Numbered from the stretch's first letter, positions 1-6,972 are shown. The stretch: DNA of 12,587 nt from Acidimicrobiaceae bacterium (GCA_003157945.1 PMFY01000317.1:1-12587); one strand, 5' to 3'. Numbers and translations are program-made. Notes: generated by a model from the sequence alone, not told the origin.

Positions 1-1
1 C

Positions 2-241
2 GGTGCCCGAGGGCTGTCGATGGTCGGTGAGGGCTCGATCTATCCGCTGCTGGGGCGCCTCGAACGCGACGGGCTGGTGGACACCCACCGTGCCGCCAGC
101 GACGGTGGGCCCCCACGCAAGTACTACGAGCTGTCCTCGCTCGGTCGCAAGGCCCTGCGCGAGGGCGTCTTCGAGTGGGAGACGACCCGCGACGCGGTGG
201 ACGCCGCACTGGGCCTGACGGGTACGGAGGTGACCGCATGA
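2..241 (+). CDS. PadR-family transcriptional regulator, C-terminal part (5' truncated by window edge)
   Basis: The last 79 codons of a winged-helix regulator are visible; the frame is open to the first base, so the start lies outside the window. The segment around bases 14-76 reads as G-L-S-x-V-G-E-G-S-I-Y-P-L-L then R-L-E-x-D-G-L-V, the recognition-helix and wing entry typical of PadR N-terminal domains. It is followed by the R-K-Y-Y-x-L-S-x-x-G-R-K-A-L wing and the start of the C-terminal dimer helix. PadR proteins are usually repressors that leave DNA when a ligand or drug binds, and they often control ABC exporters. The stop codon overlaps the start of the next gene (ATGA), so the two are translationally coupled. 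An in-frame ATG at base 20 falls inside the winged helix and is not a credible start. The ligand is unknown. Confidence 0.88.
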   Translation, partial: GARGLSMVGEGSIYPLLGRLERDGLVDTHRAASDGGPPRKYYELSSLGRKALREGVFEWETTRDAVDAALGLTGTEVTA

Positions 242-816
242 ACTCATTCGTCGCGGCGTGCCGGAGGGAGTGGCGCCGACTCGGGGTGCCCGAGGCCGTC
301 GCCAACGAGATGGCGTCCGACCTCCAGGCCGACCTCGCCGAGGCCGAGGCCGACGGCGTGTCGCCCGAGGAGGTCCTCGGCAACGGCTACTTCGACCCCG
401 AGGGCTTCGCCGCCTCCTGGGCGACGGCCCGGGGCGTCGTGGCGGGCTCACCTCGGCCGGAGACGGGCGACCCGCACCGGCCGTGGGCCCGCCTGTCCGC
501 CACCCTGGTCTGTGGGGTCGCGGCCCTCGTCGGACTCGTGGTGGTGGTCGCCGGTCGCCAAAGTTCGACAGCCGTGGCCGGTGTGGCGTTCCGTCGCTCC
601 GCGGTGCCCGGGATGCCGTCCGTGCCCGGGGTCCTCGTCGAGCCCCAGAAGCTGTTCATGGCCCACCACGGTGCGGCGTTCGCCCTGGTCGGGGGGGTGC
701 TCCTGCTCGCCGGACTCGCCGGCCTGGCGGTCATCCTGCTGGTCTGGCGCCCGTGGCGGGGTCGGGGTCGCGGGCCTTCCCCCGACCGGGACATCGGTAT
801 GCCGAGCTACCTCTGA
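238..816 (+). CDS. HAAS-like two-helix membrane protein linked to PadR
   Basis: This 192-residue protein starts at the ATG overlapping the PadR stop, with GGAGG at 226-230 seven bases ahead. The reading frame is open further upstream, but the coupled start is far more likely. Residues 1-70 form an acidic, helical cytoplasmic domain (C-R-R-E-W-R-R-L-G-V near the N-terminus, D-L-Q-A-D-L-A-E-A-E in the middle, then V-S-P-E-E-V-L-G) resembling the HAAS / DUF1700 type of domain that commonly follows a PadR gene. Two hydrophobic segments follow at about 86-106 and 146-170, with a 40-residue loop between them and a short basic tail. The known family pattern is PadR plus a membrane HAAS protein, taken to pass a membrane signal to the regulator. 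The domain assignment rests on pattern and context, not a search. No catalytic residues are apparent. Confidence 0.75.
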   Translation: MNSFVAACRREWRRLGVPEAVANEMASDLQADLAEAEADGVSPEEVLGNGYFDPEGFAASWATARGVVAGSPRPETGDPHRPWARLSATLVCGVAALVGLVVVVAGRQSSTAVAGVAFRRSAVPGMPSVPGVLVEPQKLFMAHHGAAFALVGGVLLLAGLAGLAVILLVWRPWRGRGRGPSPDRDIGMPSYL

Positions 817-858
817 GGGGCGTCACGCCACGGGACGGCGACACCCACTCAGGGTCGG

Positions 859-876
859 ATCGGGGTGATCCCCGAT
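859..876. promoter_or_regulatory. Perfect 7-bp inverted repeat, candidate operator or hairpin upstream of ABC operon
   Basis: ATCGGGG at 859-865 and CCCCGAT at 870-876 are perfect reverse complements around a TGAT loop. The repeat lies 43 bases after the HAAS-like stop and about 130 bases before the ABC ATPase start. It could be an operator for the neighbouring PadR protein or a weak terminator; no T-run follows. A poor promoter-like pair (TTGCGG at 876-881, GATGAT at 899-904, 17 bases apart) begins at the right edge of the palindrome, which would fit a repressor site, but that pair is not convincing by itself. Confidence 0.4.
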
Positions 877-999
877 TGCGGACCTCCCCCCGACTCCCGA
901 TGATGCATCCAGACCAACCACCCCGTTCCGCCAGGCTGCGCCCGCCCGGCGGCGCCGGCCCGGAGCCGGGTGGCCGACATCGACCTGCGCACGGGCGCC

Positions 1000-1004
1000 G
1001 GAGG
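1000..1004 (+). promoter_or_regulatory. Shine-Dalgarno site of the ABC ATPase
   Basis: GGAGG lies five bases before the ATG at 1010. It fixes that start over the in-frame-open GTG at 970, which belongs to a different frame. Confidence 0.7.
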
Positions 1005-1009
1005 ACCGG

Positions 1010-1987
1010 ATGAGCACGACCGAGCTGCCCAGCACCCCCACGTGGACCGGCGCCGAGCACGACTGGGCGGTGGAGACCCACGGCCTGACGAAGTCGTTCG
1101 GCGGCAACGTGGCCGTCGACGGCGTGGACCTCCTCGTGCCCAGAGGCTGTGCGTTCGGCTACCTGGGCCCCAACGGTGCGGGCAAGACGACCCTGATCCG
1201 GGTGCTGCTCGGACTCACCGGTGCCGACTCCGGGACGATGGCCCTCCTCGGCTACCCGGTCCCCCGCCACCGCGACCGGGCCCTCGCCCGGGTCGGCGCC
1301 ATCGTCGACGAGCCCCGGTTCCACGGCCACCTGACCGGGAGGCAGAACCTCCGGATCCTGGCCGCCGCCCGCGAGCCGGCCGCCCGGGACCGCATCGGCC
1401 CCGCACTCGAGCGGGTGGGCATGCTCCACCGCGCCGACGACAGGGTGGCCAAGTACTCGATGGGCATGCGCCAGCGGCTCGGGGTCGCCGCCTGCCTGCT
1501 CGGGGACCCGCAGCTGCTGATCCTCGACGAACCGATGAACGGCCTCGACCCCGCCGGCATGCAGGACATGCGCGACATGATCCTGGGACTGGTCGCCGAG
1601 GGCCGCACCGTGGTCCTGTCGTCGCATCTGCTCGACGAGGTCGAACGGACGTGCGACGCCGTGGCCATCGTGGACCGCGGGCGCGTGATCCGCCAGGGGA
1701 CGATCGCCCAGCTGCTCGCCGGCTCGGCCTTCACCGTCGAGATCGAGTGCTCCGATCCGGAACGGGCCGCCGCATGCCTGTCGACGACCGCGGACGGGGC
1801 GACCTGCACCGTCGGTCCCTCCGGGCTGGAGGTCGTCCTCCCGACAGGTACGGGTCGCGACGTCGTCGCCGAGATCAACCGGGTACTGGTCGAGGGAGGG
1901 ATCTCGGTCTACCGGCTCCAGCACGTGCAGGCCTCGCTCGAGTCCTGGTTCCTCGAGGTCACGAGCAGACTGGACGAGGCGACATGA
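1010..1987 (+). CDS. ABC-2 type exporter ATP-binding protein (DrrA/BcrA/CcmA-like)
   Basis: This 325-residue nucleotide-binding subunit should power the permease encoded next to it. The motifs are complete: Walker A G-P-N-G-A-G-K-T-T at 53-61, a degenerate signature Y-S-M-G-M-R-Q-R at 149-156, Walker B L-L-I-L-D with catalytic Glu at 169-174, a D-loop N-G-L-D, and the switch histidine H206 in S-S-H-L-L-D-E-V. The S-M-G-M-R-Q-R form of the signature is typical of ATPases that pair with ABC-2 membrane proteins in drug, antibiotic or lipid export. Residues from about 232 on form the usual DrrA-type C-terminal extension, ending in a Y-R-L-Q...S-L-E-S-W-F-L-E-V segment. The stop overlaps the permease start (ATGA), so the two are coupled. 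The PadR/HAAS pair upstream suggests inducible expression. The substrate cannot be told from sequence. Confidence 0.92.
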   Translation: MSTTELPSTPTWTGAEHDWAVETHGLTKSFGGNVAVDGVDLLVPRGCAFGYLGPNGAGKTTLIRVLLGLTGADSGTMALLGYPVPRHRDRALARVGAIVDEPRFHGHLTGRQNLRILAAAREPAARDRIGPALERVGMLHRADDRVAKYSMGMRQRLGVAACLLGDPQLLILDEPMNGLDPAGMQDMRDMILGLVAEGRTVVLSSHLLDEVERTCDAVAIVDRGRVIRQGTIAQLLAGSAFTVEIECSDPERAAACLSTTADGATCTVGPSGLEVVLPTGTGRDVVAEINRVLVEGGISVYRLQHVQASLESWFLEVTSRLDEAT

Positions 1988-3138
1988 CGACCATCAGCCT
2001 GACCGAGCCGTCCGCACCCGACCTGCCGCCCGACGACGGGCGGGCACCCGACCACCGGGGCTCGTGGCTGCCCACCGGCGGGATGATCGCCACCCGGTTC
2101 CTCGAACTCCGCCGGCGCCGCGGCCTGATGATCGCCCTCCTGGCCGTCAACATCGGGATCCCGGTGGTCCTGCTCACCATCCGCCTCGTGTCCCACGCCG
2201 TCGCCCCCCGCTCCTACGGGCCGGCCGGCGGCTACGACGTCTTCACCACCCTGGTCGCGGGGATCATGTACGTCTTCGGCTTCATCGTGGCCGCCACGGT
2301 CGGCTGCACGGCGGGCTCCGTCGACCTGACCGAGGGGATGTTCCGGCACCTCGTCATCACGGGCCGGTCGCGGCTGGCGCTCTACCTGGCCCGCATCCCG
2401 GCCGGGCTCGCCATCGTGCTCCCCATCGTCGTCCTCGGCTTCACCATCGTCTGCACCGTCTGCGTCCTGGCCGCGCCGGCCCAGCTCGACTACGACGGGC
2501 TGAGCGTCCCCGCCGGGCTGTCACGGGCCGGTCTGGAGCAGTGGGCGGGCGGGCATGCGGACGAGGTGGTCTGCAACTTCAATTATCGGGGCGACATAGC
2601 GCTCAACGTGCCCTGCGGCAACGGCCCGGGCGGCGCGATCGGCAAGGTGGGCCCTCCGGGGACCACCCAGGCCGCGGCGACACCGGCCCAGATCCGGGCG
2701 TTCGCCGTCCGCATGGCCGACCAGGACTACGCCGACTACCACTCGCACTTCCTGTCCCCGCCACTGCCGCTGATGGTCGACACCGGACTGTGGATCTGCC
2801 TCGAGGCGACCATCGGGTTCGTCGTCGGCCTGGGCCTCGCCTCCCTGATGGGTCAGCGGACGGTGCCGGTGGTGCTGCTGGTGATCCTCGAGCTGATCCT
2901 GACGCCGATCTTCTCGCAGCACGTCGTCGCCCACCTGGTCAACGTGCAGCGCGGCATCGTCGGCCTGGCCATGGCCCACATCGAACCGGCCGGCCTCCCC
3001 CTGCCCTTCGCCGGCGGGGGTGGCCCGAACGACCTGCTCCTCCCGGAGTCGCGCACGGTGGCGGTCATCGTGATCGTGGGTTGGCTGGTGGTCTGGACGG
3101 CGCTCGGGGCGTGGCGGATGGTCACCCGGGACGCCTGA
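1984..3138 (+). CDS. ABC-2 type exporter permease, six predicted helices with a large external loop
   Basis: This 384-residue membrane subunit partners the ATPase just upstream and starts within that gene's stop codon. After about 45 polar, proline-rich residues come hydrophobic segments at roughly 48-69, 87-108, 138-165, 266-288, 293-312 and 357-378, matching the six-helix ABC-2 plan. Between helices 3 and 4 lies an unusually long hydrophilic stretch of about 100 residues (166-265), predicted outside the membrane. It holds two cysteines, C197 and C211, that could form a disulfide. Most ABC-2 permeases have short loops here. A further 40-residue segment before the last helix is Gly- and Pro-rich. 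The pairing with a single ATPase implies a 2+2 complex. The substrate is unknown; drug or lipid efflux is the family default, not a finding. Confidence 0.85.
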   Translation: MTTISLTEPSAPDLPPDDGRAPDHRGSWLPTGGMIATRFLELRRRRGLMIALLAVNIGIPVVLLTIRLVSHAVAPRSYGPAGGYDVFTTLVAGIMYVFGFIVAATVGCTAGSVDLTEGMFRHLVITGRSRLALYLARIPAGLAIVLPIVVLGFTIVCTVCVLAAPAQLDYDGLSVPAGLSRAGLEQWAGGHADEVVCNFNYRGDIALNVPCGNGPGGAIGKVGPPGTTQAAATPAQIRAFAVRMADQDYADYHSHFLSPPLPLMVDTGLWICLEATIGFVVGLGLASLMGQRTVPVVLLVILELILTPIFSQHVVAHLVNVQRGIVGLAMAHIEPAGLPLPFAGGGGPNDLLLPESRTVAVIVIVGWLVVWTALGAWRMVTRDA

Positions 3139-3172
3139 GCACTCCGGTCCGTCCGCCGTCCCGACGAGCTGC

Positions 3173-4138
3173 TCAGCCGCCCGCCTCGAAGCCGATCGCC
3201 GAGCACACCGGGGCGATCGCGTTCGCCGGGTCCAGGGCGTTGAGGACGTCGCGCAGGGCGATGTGGTCGTAGACGATGCCGGCATGCCCGTCCTGGTCGA
3301 GCGAGCACTGGTCCTGCAGGACGATGTCGGTGACGTTCGATCCCGTGAGCTGTTGCGACTGCCAGGGCGTCACGACCTCGTCGTACTCCGTGCTGATGAC
3401 CGTGTAGTCCACGGTCGGCACCGTGATCCCACTGGCGTCGAGCGCCGTGATCACCGGCGAGCCGACCTCTTGCTGCACACACGACTGGCACACCGAGGCG
3501 AGGCCCTCGTTCACCGCCGACCCGACCGAGGGGAGGTACGTGGCCAGGTTCGTCAACCCGTCGAGCGTGGTGCCGCGGTTGTCCGGGGCCAGCGCCACGA
3601 AGGAGTGGACCTTCGGTGCGCCACCCAGGAACTTGAGGTACCAATTGGGCATCATCCCGCCCTGCGAGTGTCCGACGAGGTCCACCTGGCTGGCCCCCGT
3701 CGAGGCCAGGACCTGGTCGACGAAGTCCGACAGCTGGGTGGCCGATGTGGGGATGTCGCCGACGCCGTAGAGGACGCCGAGGAGGGGCGGTCCGCCGTAG
3801 TTGAACGTGTAGACGCAGTAGCCCGTGTCGTAGAGGAGGGGCGACAGTGCCTGCCAGTTGTCGTCCTCGTTGGCGAAGGTGCCGTTCACCAGCACCACGG
3901 GACGGGGATGGAGGGCCGAGGGCTTGCAGGACCAGTTGTCGGCCCCGGGTGGCGGCGTCGTGGGCAGCAGCGCCGGTAGGAGGAAATCGGTGGTCGAGTA
4001 CACGACCGGCAACGTCACCTTCGGGCCGCCGGGCGAGCTGGGCGGCACCACGACGAGGCAGGCCGACATGAGTAGCGCGGCGGCCGACGCGGCGACCGCG
4101 GCGGCCAGTCGCCTGGCTCGGAAGGTGGACGTTCGCAT
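3173..4138 (-). CDS. Secreted lipoprotein triacylglycerol lipase/esterase (class 2 lipase, alpha/beta hydrolase)
   Basis: This 321-residue protein probably hydrolyses acylglycerols or other esters at the cell surface. The N-terminus has basic residues (R-A-R-R), an Ala-rich core and L-L-M-S-A-C at 22-27, a lipobox variant with Met at -3, so C27 would be lipidated. A conserved hydrolase core follows: V-V-L-V-N-G-T-F-A-N (oxyanion strand, 81-90), nucleophile elbow G-H-S-Q-G-G with S158, T-E-Y-D-E-V-V-T-P with likely acid D253, and D-G-H-A-G-I with likely catalytic H285 (as in G-H-I-G-L of small Bacillus lipases). Several cysteines (C71, C108, the C-Q-S-C pair 217-220, C278, C312) fit an exported, disulfide-bearing enzyme. 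The start at 4138 is chosen because GGGGGA sits six bases ahead and it gives a clean signal peptide; ATG codons at 4195 and 4159 would add up to 19 residues before it. The gene faces the ABC operon convergently. Confidence 0.88.
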   Translation of the reverse strand: MRTSTFRARRLAAAVAASAAALLMSACLVVVPPSSPGGPKVTLPVVYSTTDFLLPALLPTTPPPGADNWSCKPSALHPRPVVLVNGTFANEDDNWQALSPLLYDTGYCVYTFNYGGPPLLGVLYGVGDIPTSATQLSDFVDQVLASTGASQVDLVGHSQGGMMPNWYLKFLGGAPKVHSFVALAPDNRGTTLDGLTNLATYLPSVGSAVNEGLASVCQSCVQQEVGSPVITALDASGITVPTVDYTVISTEYDEVVTPWQSQQLTGSNVTDIVLQDQCSLDQDGHAGIVYDHIALRDVLNALDPANAIAPVCSAIGFEAGG

Positions 4139-4144
4139 GGCAGT

Positions 4145-4150
4145 TCCCCC
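4145..4150 (-). promoter_or_regulatory. Shine-Dalgarno site of the lipase gene
   Basis: On the minus strand GGGGGA lies six bases before the ATG at 4138. It decides that start over the upstream in-frame ATGs at 4159 and 4195. Confidence 0.55.
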
Positions 4151-4200
4151 GGTGCTCATTCCCCGGCAGGTCACTCCGTCGCCCGCCGATGACACCCGGA

Positions 4201-4206
4201 AACCTA
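4201..4206 (-). promoter_or_regulatory. Candidate -10 element for the lipase gene
   Basis: TAGGTT on the minus strand fits the actinobacterial TANNNT pattern and would give a leader of about 57 bases. No recognisable -35 lies at the expected distance, so it is tentative. It would give the lipase its own promoter in the 117-base gap behind the antiporter gene. Confidence 0.3.
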
Positions 4207-4225
4207 TCGCCGTCCACGTCGGTCC

Positions 4226-4250
4226 GCCCGAATGGGGGATCCGGTCGGGC
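4226..4250 (-). terminator. Possible hairpin downstream of the antiporter gene
   Basis: GCCCGA and TCGGGC, six perfectly paired bases around a 13-base loop, lie just past the antiporter stop. There is no T-run, and the long loop makes it weak. It may end antiporter transcripts before the lipase gene. Confidence 0.25.
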
Positions 4251-4255
4251 AGCGG

Positions 4256-5581
4256 TCAGTCCGGGGCGCCGGCTCCGCCGACCTCCCCGGTCGGCACCGT
4301 CCCGGGCGTGCGGAACTCCAGGGACGGTCGCGTGCGGAAGGGCGCCGTCGCGTGGTGCTCCGGGCGGTGGTCGACGAGGGTGGCGGCGAACCTTCCGTAC
4401 CGGGCGGCCAGTGGCCCGGCCGTGAGCCCGTGGGCCAGGACGCTCAACGTCACGGTCACCACCACCAGGCTCAGCACGTGGTTGGCCGCCTCCGGGTCGA
4501 GCTCGTCGAAGGCGATCAGGCCGAACACCACCGAGGCCAGTCCGCGAGGGCCGAACCAGCCGACCAGCGCCACGGTGGCCCGGTCCAGGCCGGAGCCGAC
4601 CAGCGCCAACGCCACCGGGACCATGCGCACCACGGTGAGGGCCAGTACGGCGAAGACGTAGTCCGTCCAGCGGGCGGCCCGGAAGCCGGGCACCACCATG
4701 ACGGCGCCGAAGATCAGCCACACCATGAGGGCCAGGAAACCGCCGACACGTTCGGCGAACAGCACGACCTCCTCCAGACCGGTACGGACGACGCTGCCGA
4801 AGGACATGCCCGCCAGGAAGGCGGCCACGAAACCGTTGCCGCTCCAGTGGAGCGCCAGCCCGTAGCCGAGGAGAGCGAGGCCGAGGGCCACCAGCGGACG
4901 GAAGCCCGCCGCGCTCCAGCCGGCGGCCACGGCCCGGGTGAGCAGCCACCCACCGACGAGCCCGACGCCGACGCCGACGCCCGCACCGACGAGCAGTTCA
5001 CGGACGGCCGGGACCAGTCCGGTGGCGTGGGTCGCCTCGGTGGAGACGGCCCCCGCCAGGAAGAGGTTGACGAACGGGGTGGCGATGCCGTCATTGAGGC
5101 CACTCTCGACGTTGAGCAGTCGGCGGATGCGGTCCGGGATGCGGGGATCCTCCATGATCGCGGCGCCGAGCGCCGCGTCGGTCGGCGCCACGATGGCCCC
5201 GACGGAAGCGGCCACCCAGATCCCGATGCCCGGGAGCACGCCGAACGCCACCGCCGTACCGAACCCGATGGTGAGGGGCAGCCCGACGGCCAGCAGGCGG
5301 ACCGGGAGCCCGAGGTCGCGGCGCAGCTGGTGGATGTTCACGCGTGAGGCGTCGGTGAAGAGCACCAGGGCGAGCGTCACCTCGGCCAGGGAGAGGATCG
5401 TCGACGAGTGGGGGTTGATCTGGACCAGTCGGACCGGCCCGTGGGTGACGACCAGCCCCAGGACGACGAAGGCGAGCGGTGCGCTGACCGACCAACGCGC
5501 CACCAGCCCGGAGACGAGGGCCCACAGCACCACGCAGGACGACACGACCACCAGGACCTCCGTGTCCAGGCCGTGCTCCAC
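4256..5581 (-). CDS. CPA1-family cation/proton antiporter (NhaP-like)
   Basis: This 441-residue integral membrane protein is predicted to exchange Na+ or K+ for protons across the cytoplasmic membrane. It is hydrophobic almost throughout, about 12 helices by inspection. Family hallmarks are present: A-P-T-D at 132-135, E-S-G-L-N-D-G at 159-165 with the Asn-Asp ion-binding pair N163-D164, and G-P-R-G-L near 344-348 with the conserved Arg at 346. About 35 mostly hydrophilic residues close the protein, with no TrkA-type regulatory domain. The GTG start is chosen because AGGAGG lies seven bases ahead and helix 1 begins directly after it; the open frame upstream to 6013 is low-complexity Arg/Pro/Ser sequence and is a shadow of the opposite gene. 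It is transcribed divergently from the COQ4-like gene. Which cation it prefers cannot be read from the sequence. Confidence 0.92.
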   Translation of the reverse strand: MEHGLDTEVLVVVSSCVVLWALVSGLVARWSVSAPLAFVVLGLVVTHGPVRLVQINPHSSTILSLAEVTLALVLFTDASRVNIHQLRRDLGLPVRLLAVGLPLTIGFGTAVAFGVLPGIGIWVAASVGAIVAPTDAALGAAIMEDPRIPDRIRRLLNVESGLNDGIATPFVNLFLAGAVSTEATHATGLVPAVRELLVGAGVGVGVGLVGGWLLTRAVAAGWSAAGFRPLVALGLALLGYGLALHWSGNGFVAAFLAGMSFGSVVRTGLEEVVLFAERVGGFLALMVWLIFGAVMVVPGFRAARWTDYVFAVLALTVVRMVPVALALVGSGLDRATVALVGWFGPRGLASVVFGLIAFDELDPEAANHVLSLVVVTVTLSVLAHGLTAGPLAARYGRFAATLVDHRPEHHATAPFRTRPSLEFRTPGTVPTGEVGGAGAPD

Positions 5582-5588
5582 CGGTGCT

Positions 5589-5594
5589 CCTCCT
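5589..5594 (-). promoter_or_regulatory. Shine-Dalgarno site of the antiporter gene
   Basis: Consensus AGGAGG on the minus strand, seven bases before the GTG at 5581. It decides the start against the much longer open frame. Confidence 0.8.
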
Positions 5595-5631
5595 CGTCGG
5601 GGTCGCGGAGGGGCCCGCGCGCGGTCCCTCC

Positions 5632-5637
5632 ACCGTA
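5632..5637 (-). promoter_or_regulatory. Candidate -10 element for the antiporter gene
   Basis: TACGGT on the minus strand matches TANNNT and would give a leader of about 45 bases containing the strong ribosome site. No clear -35 is present. Confidence 0.25.
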
Positions 5638-5674
5638 CCGATCCGAGTCTGCCCGGTGGGGCCCGACCGCCGGT

Positions 5675-5690
5675 GCACCCCCACGGGTGC
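5675..5690. repeat. Inverted repeat in the divergent antiporter / COQ4-like intergenic region
   Basis: GCACCC at 5675-5680 and GGGTGC at 5685-5690 are perfect complements around CCAC. The repeat sits near the middle of the 184-base divergent region, between the two candidate -10 elements. It may be an operator shared by both genes, or a chance result of high GC. Confidence 0.3.
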
Positions 5691-5714
5691 GTCCGGCCCA
5701 CCCCCCGCGACCCG

Positions 5715-5720
5715 TACCGT
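5715..5720 (+). promoter_or_regulatory. Candidate -10 element for the COQ4-like gene
   Basis: TACCGT matches TANNNT and would give a leader of about 40 bases that includes the GGGAG ribosome site at 5755-5759. No good -35 hexamer is visible. Confidence 0.3.
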
Positions 5721-5765
5721 GTGGGACGACACGGATGCCGGACCAGCCACCTCCGGGAGCACGCC

Positions 5766-6911
5766 ATGCCCACACCACTGCCCGATCCGACGCAGGTCCT
5801 CCTCGAGCCGCCCGACGCCGGCGAGGTGGCCGACCTGAGCCGGGCCATCCGCAGCGCGGTCGCCGGGGACGGCGAGCTGACCGAGACGCAGCGCCTCCTG
5901 CTCGAGGCCGTCCTGCCCGCCATGACCGGGTACCCGGCCGTCCTCGACGGTGAGCCGCTCGGTCCTGAGGGGTTCGGGACCGTCCTGGCCCGCCGCAACC
6001 TCGGGTTCCGCACGCGTATCGTCCAGACGATGGTGCTGCTGGCGCTGCTGGCGCGCCCGATCCCCCCGGCGCTCGCCGACCGGGTCGCCGCCTACGCCCG
6101 GGAGGCCTGTGTCGAGGAGGGCATGCTCGACGTCGCCCGCCGTCTGGCCGACGGCAGCCTGGGACTGGCCGCCGTCGACTTCGAGCGGAACGGCTACACG
6201 GCCACGTGGCATCCCGAGGACGCCGCCGTGCTCCACACGTCCCGTCAGCTGGAGTCCGCCTGGCAGGAGTCCGTCGCCGACCCGGGCCTGGCCCGCAGCT
6301 GGGCCGCACTGGAGGATCTGCCGGACGGCACGCTCGGCCGGCGGATCACCGAGTTCTACCGGGCCCGCGGGTTCACCTACCCCGGCCTGCCCGGATCGGC
6401 GCCACCGCTGCTGGCCCAGCACGACTGGGTGCACGTCGTGGCGGACTACGGCACGACCGTCGAGTCGGAACTGGAGGTGTTCGCGTTCATCGCCCGCGCC
6501 AACGACGACATGCACGCCTTCTCGTTGCTGGCCATGGTGGTCTCCCTGTTCGAGACCGGCTACCTGCGCTCCGGCCTCGGTCTGTTCGAGTACTCCCCCG
6601 GGCACCTGGCCGGATCGGGCATGGCGGCACGCGTGGCGGACGCCATGCGGCGCGGCGCACTGTGCCGGGGCAGCATCGACTTCCTCCGCACCGACTGGTT
6701 CGCGCTCGCCGACCGGTCGGTCGAGGAGGTGCGGGCGCACTTCGGGGTCGTCCCGAAGGCGCCGTCGGCCCTCGCCGGTGGGTCGGTCGGACCGTGGGAG
6801 CCGGGCGGCATCAGCCCGTTCCAGCAGGACGCCGGCGCCGAACTCGCCCGACAGCGGGGGTGCCCGTACGACGCCTACGGGGCCAGTGCCTCACCGGTGA
6901 TCCCGGGCTGA
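5766..6911 (+). CDS. TerB-like / COQ4-like two-domain protein
   Basis: This 381-residue soluble protein starts at an ATG six bases after GGGAG. Residues 217-235 hold A-Q-H-D-W-V-H and a Glu exactly 11 residues later (H219, D220, H223, E235), which is the H-D-x2-H-x11-E metal motif of the COQ4 family. The helical E-V-F-A-F-I-A-R segment after it and the tail R-T-D-W-F-A-L-A-D-R-S-V-E-E-V-R-A-H-F-G-V (308-328) also follow COQ4's C-terminal pattern. In eukaryotes COQ4 acts in ubiquinone synthesis, with a reported C1 decarboxylation/hydroxylation role on the ring. The first 135 residues or so are helical, with A-G-D-G-E-L-T-E-T-Q (33-42) and a later L-A-D-R-V-A-A-Y repeat-like helix, reminiscent of a TerB fold; that assignment is weaker. 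It has no signal peptide or membrane helix. Most Actinomycetota use menaquinone, so a ubiquinone role is unlikely and the substrate is open. Confidence 0.72.
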   Translation: MPTPLPDPTQVLLEPPDAGEVADLSRAIRSAVAGDGELTETQRLLLEAVLPAMTGYPAVLDGEPLGPEGFGTVLARRNLGFRTRIVQTMVLLALLARPIPPALADRVAAYAREACVEEGMLDVARRLADGSLGLAAVDFERNGYTATWHPEDAAVLHTSRQLESAWQESVADPGLARSWAALEDLPDGTLGRRITEFYRARGFTYPGLPGSAPPLLAQHDWVHVVADYGTTVESELEVFAFIARANDDMHAFSLLAMVVSLFETGYLRSGLGLFEYSPGHLAGSGMAARVADAMRRGALCRGSIDFLRTDWFALADRSVEEVRAHFGVVPKAPSALAGGSVGPWEPGGISPFQQDAGAELARQRGCPYDAYGASASPVIPG

Positions 6912-6943
6912 GCGCCGGACCGGGCACCCGGCGGGAAGACGCT

Positions 6944-6960
6944 CCGCCCGCCCTGGGCGG
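6944..6960 (+). terminator. Candidate hairpin after the COQ4-like gene
   Basis: CCGCCC and GGGCGG pair perfectly around a GCCCT loop, 32 bases past the COQ4-like stop and just ahead of the amidase -10 element. There is no T-run, as is common in GC-rich actinobacteria. It would separate the two transcription units. Confidence 0.35.
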
Positions 6961-6972
6961 CCCGACGTTGTC

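Noticed and set aside
959..970. CCCGG-AG-CCGGG inverted repeat before the ABC ATPase
   Set aside because: A two-base loop is not physically sensible, and such repeats are expected at this GC content.
970..1983. Plus-strand open frame in line with the permease, making a 722-residue ORF
   Set aside because: Its first 338 codons are Arg/Pro-rich and antiphase to a textbook ABC ATPase; the permease starts at the ATGA overlap.
4963..4980. Three tandem copies of CGACGC
   Set aside because: They encode a Val-Gly run in a membrane helix of the antiporter; a simple codon repeat with no sign of a separate role.
5582..6013. N-terminal extension of the antiporter frame
   Set aside because: Low-complexity Arg/Ser/Pro sequence opposite the COQ4-like gene; a strong ribosome site supports the GTG at 5581.
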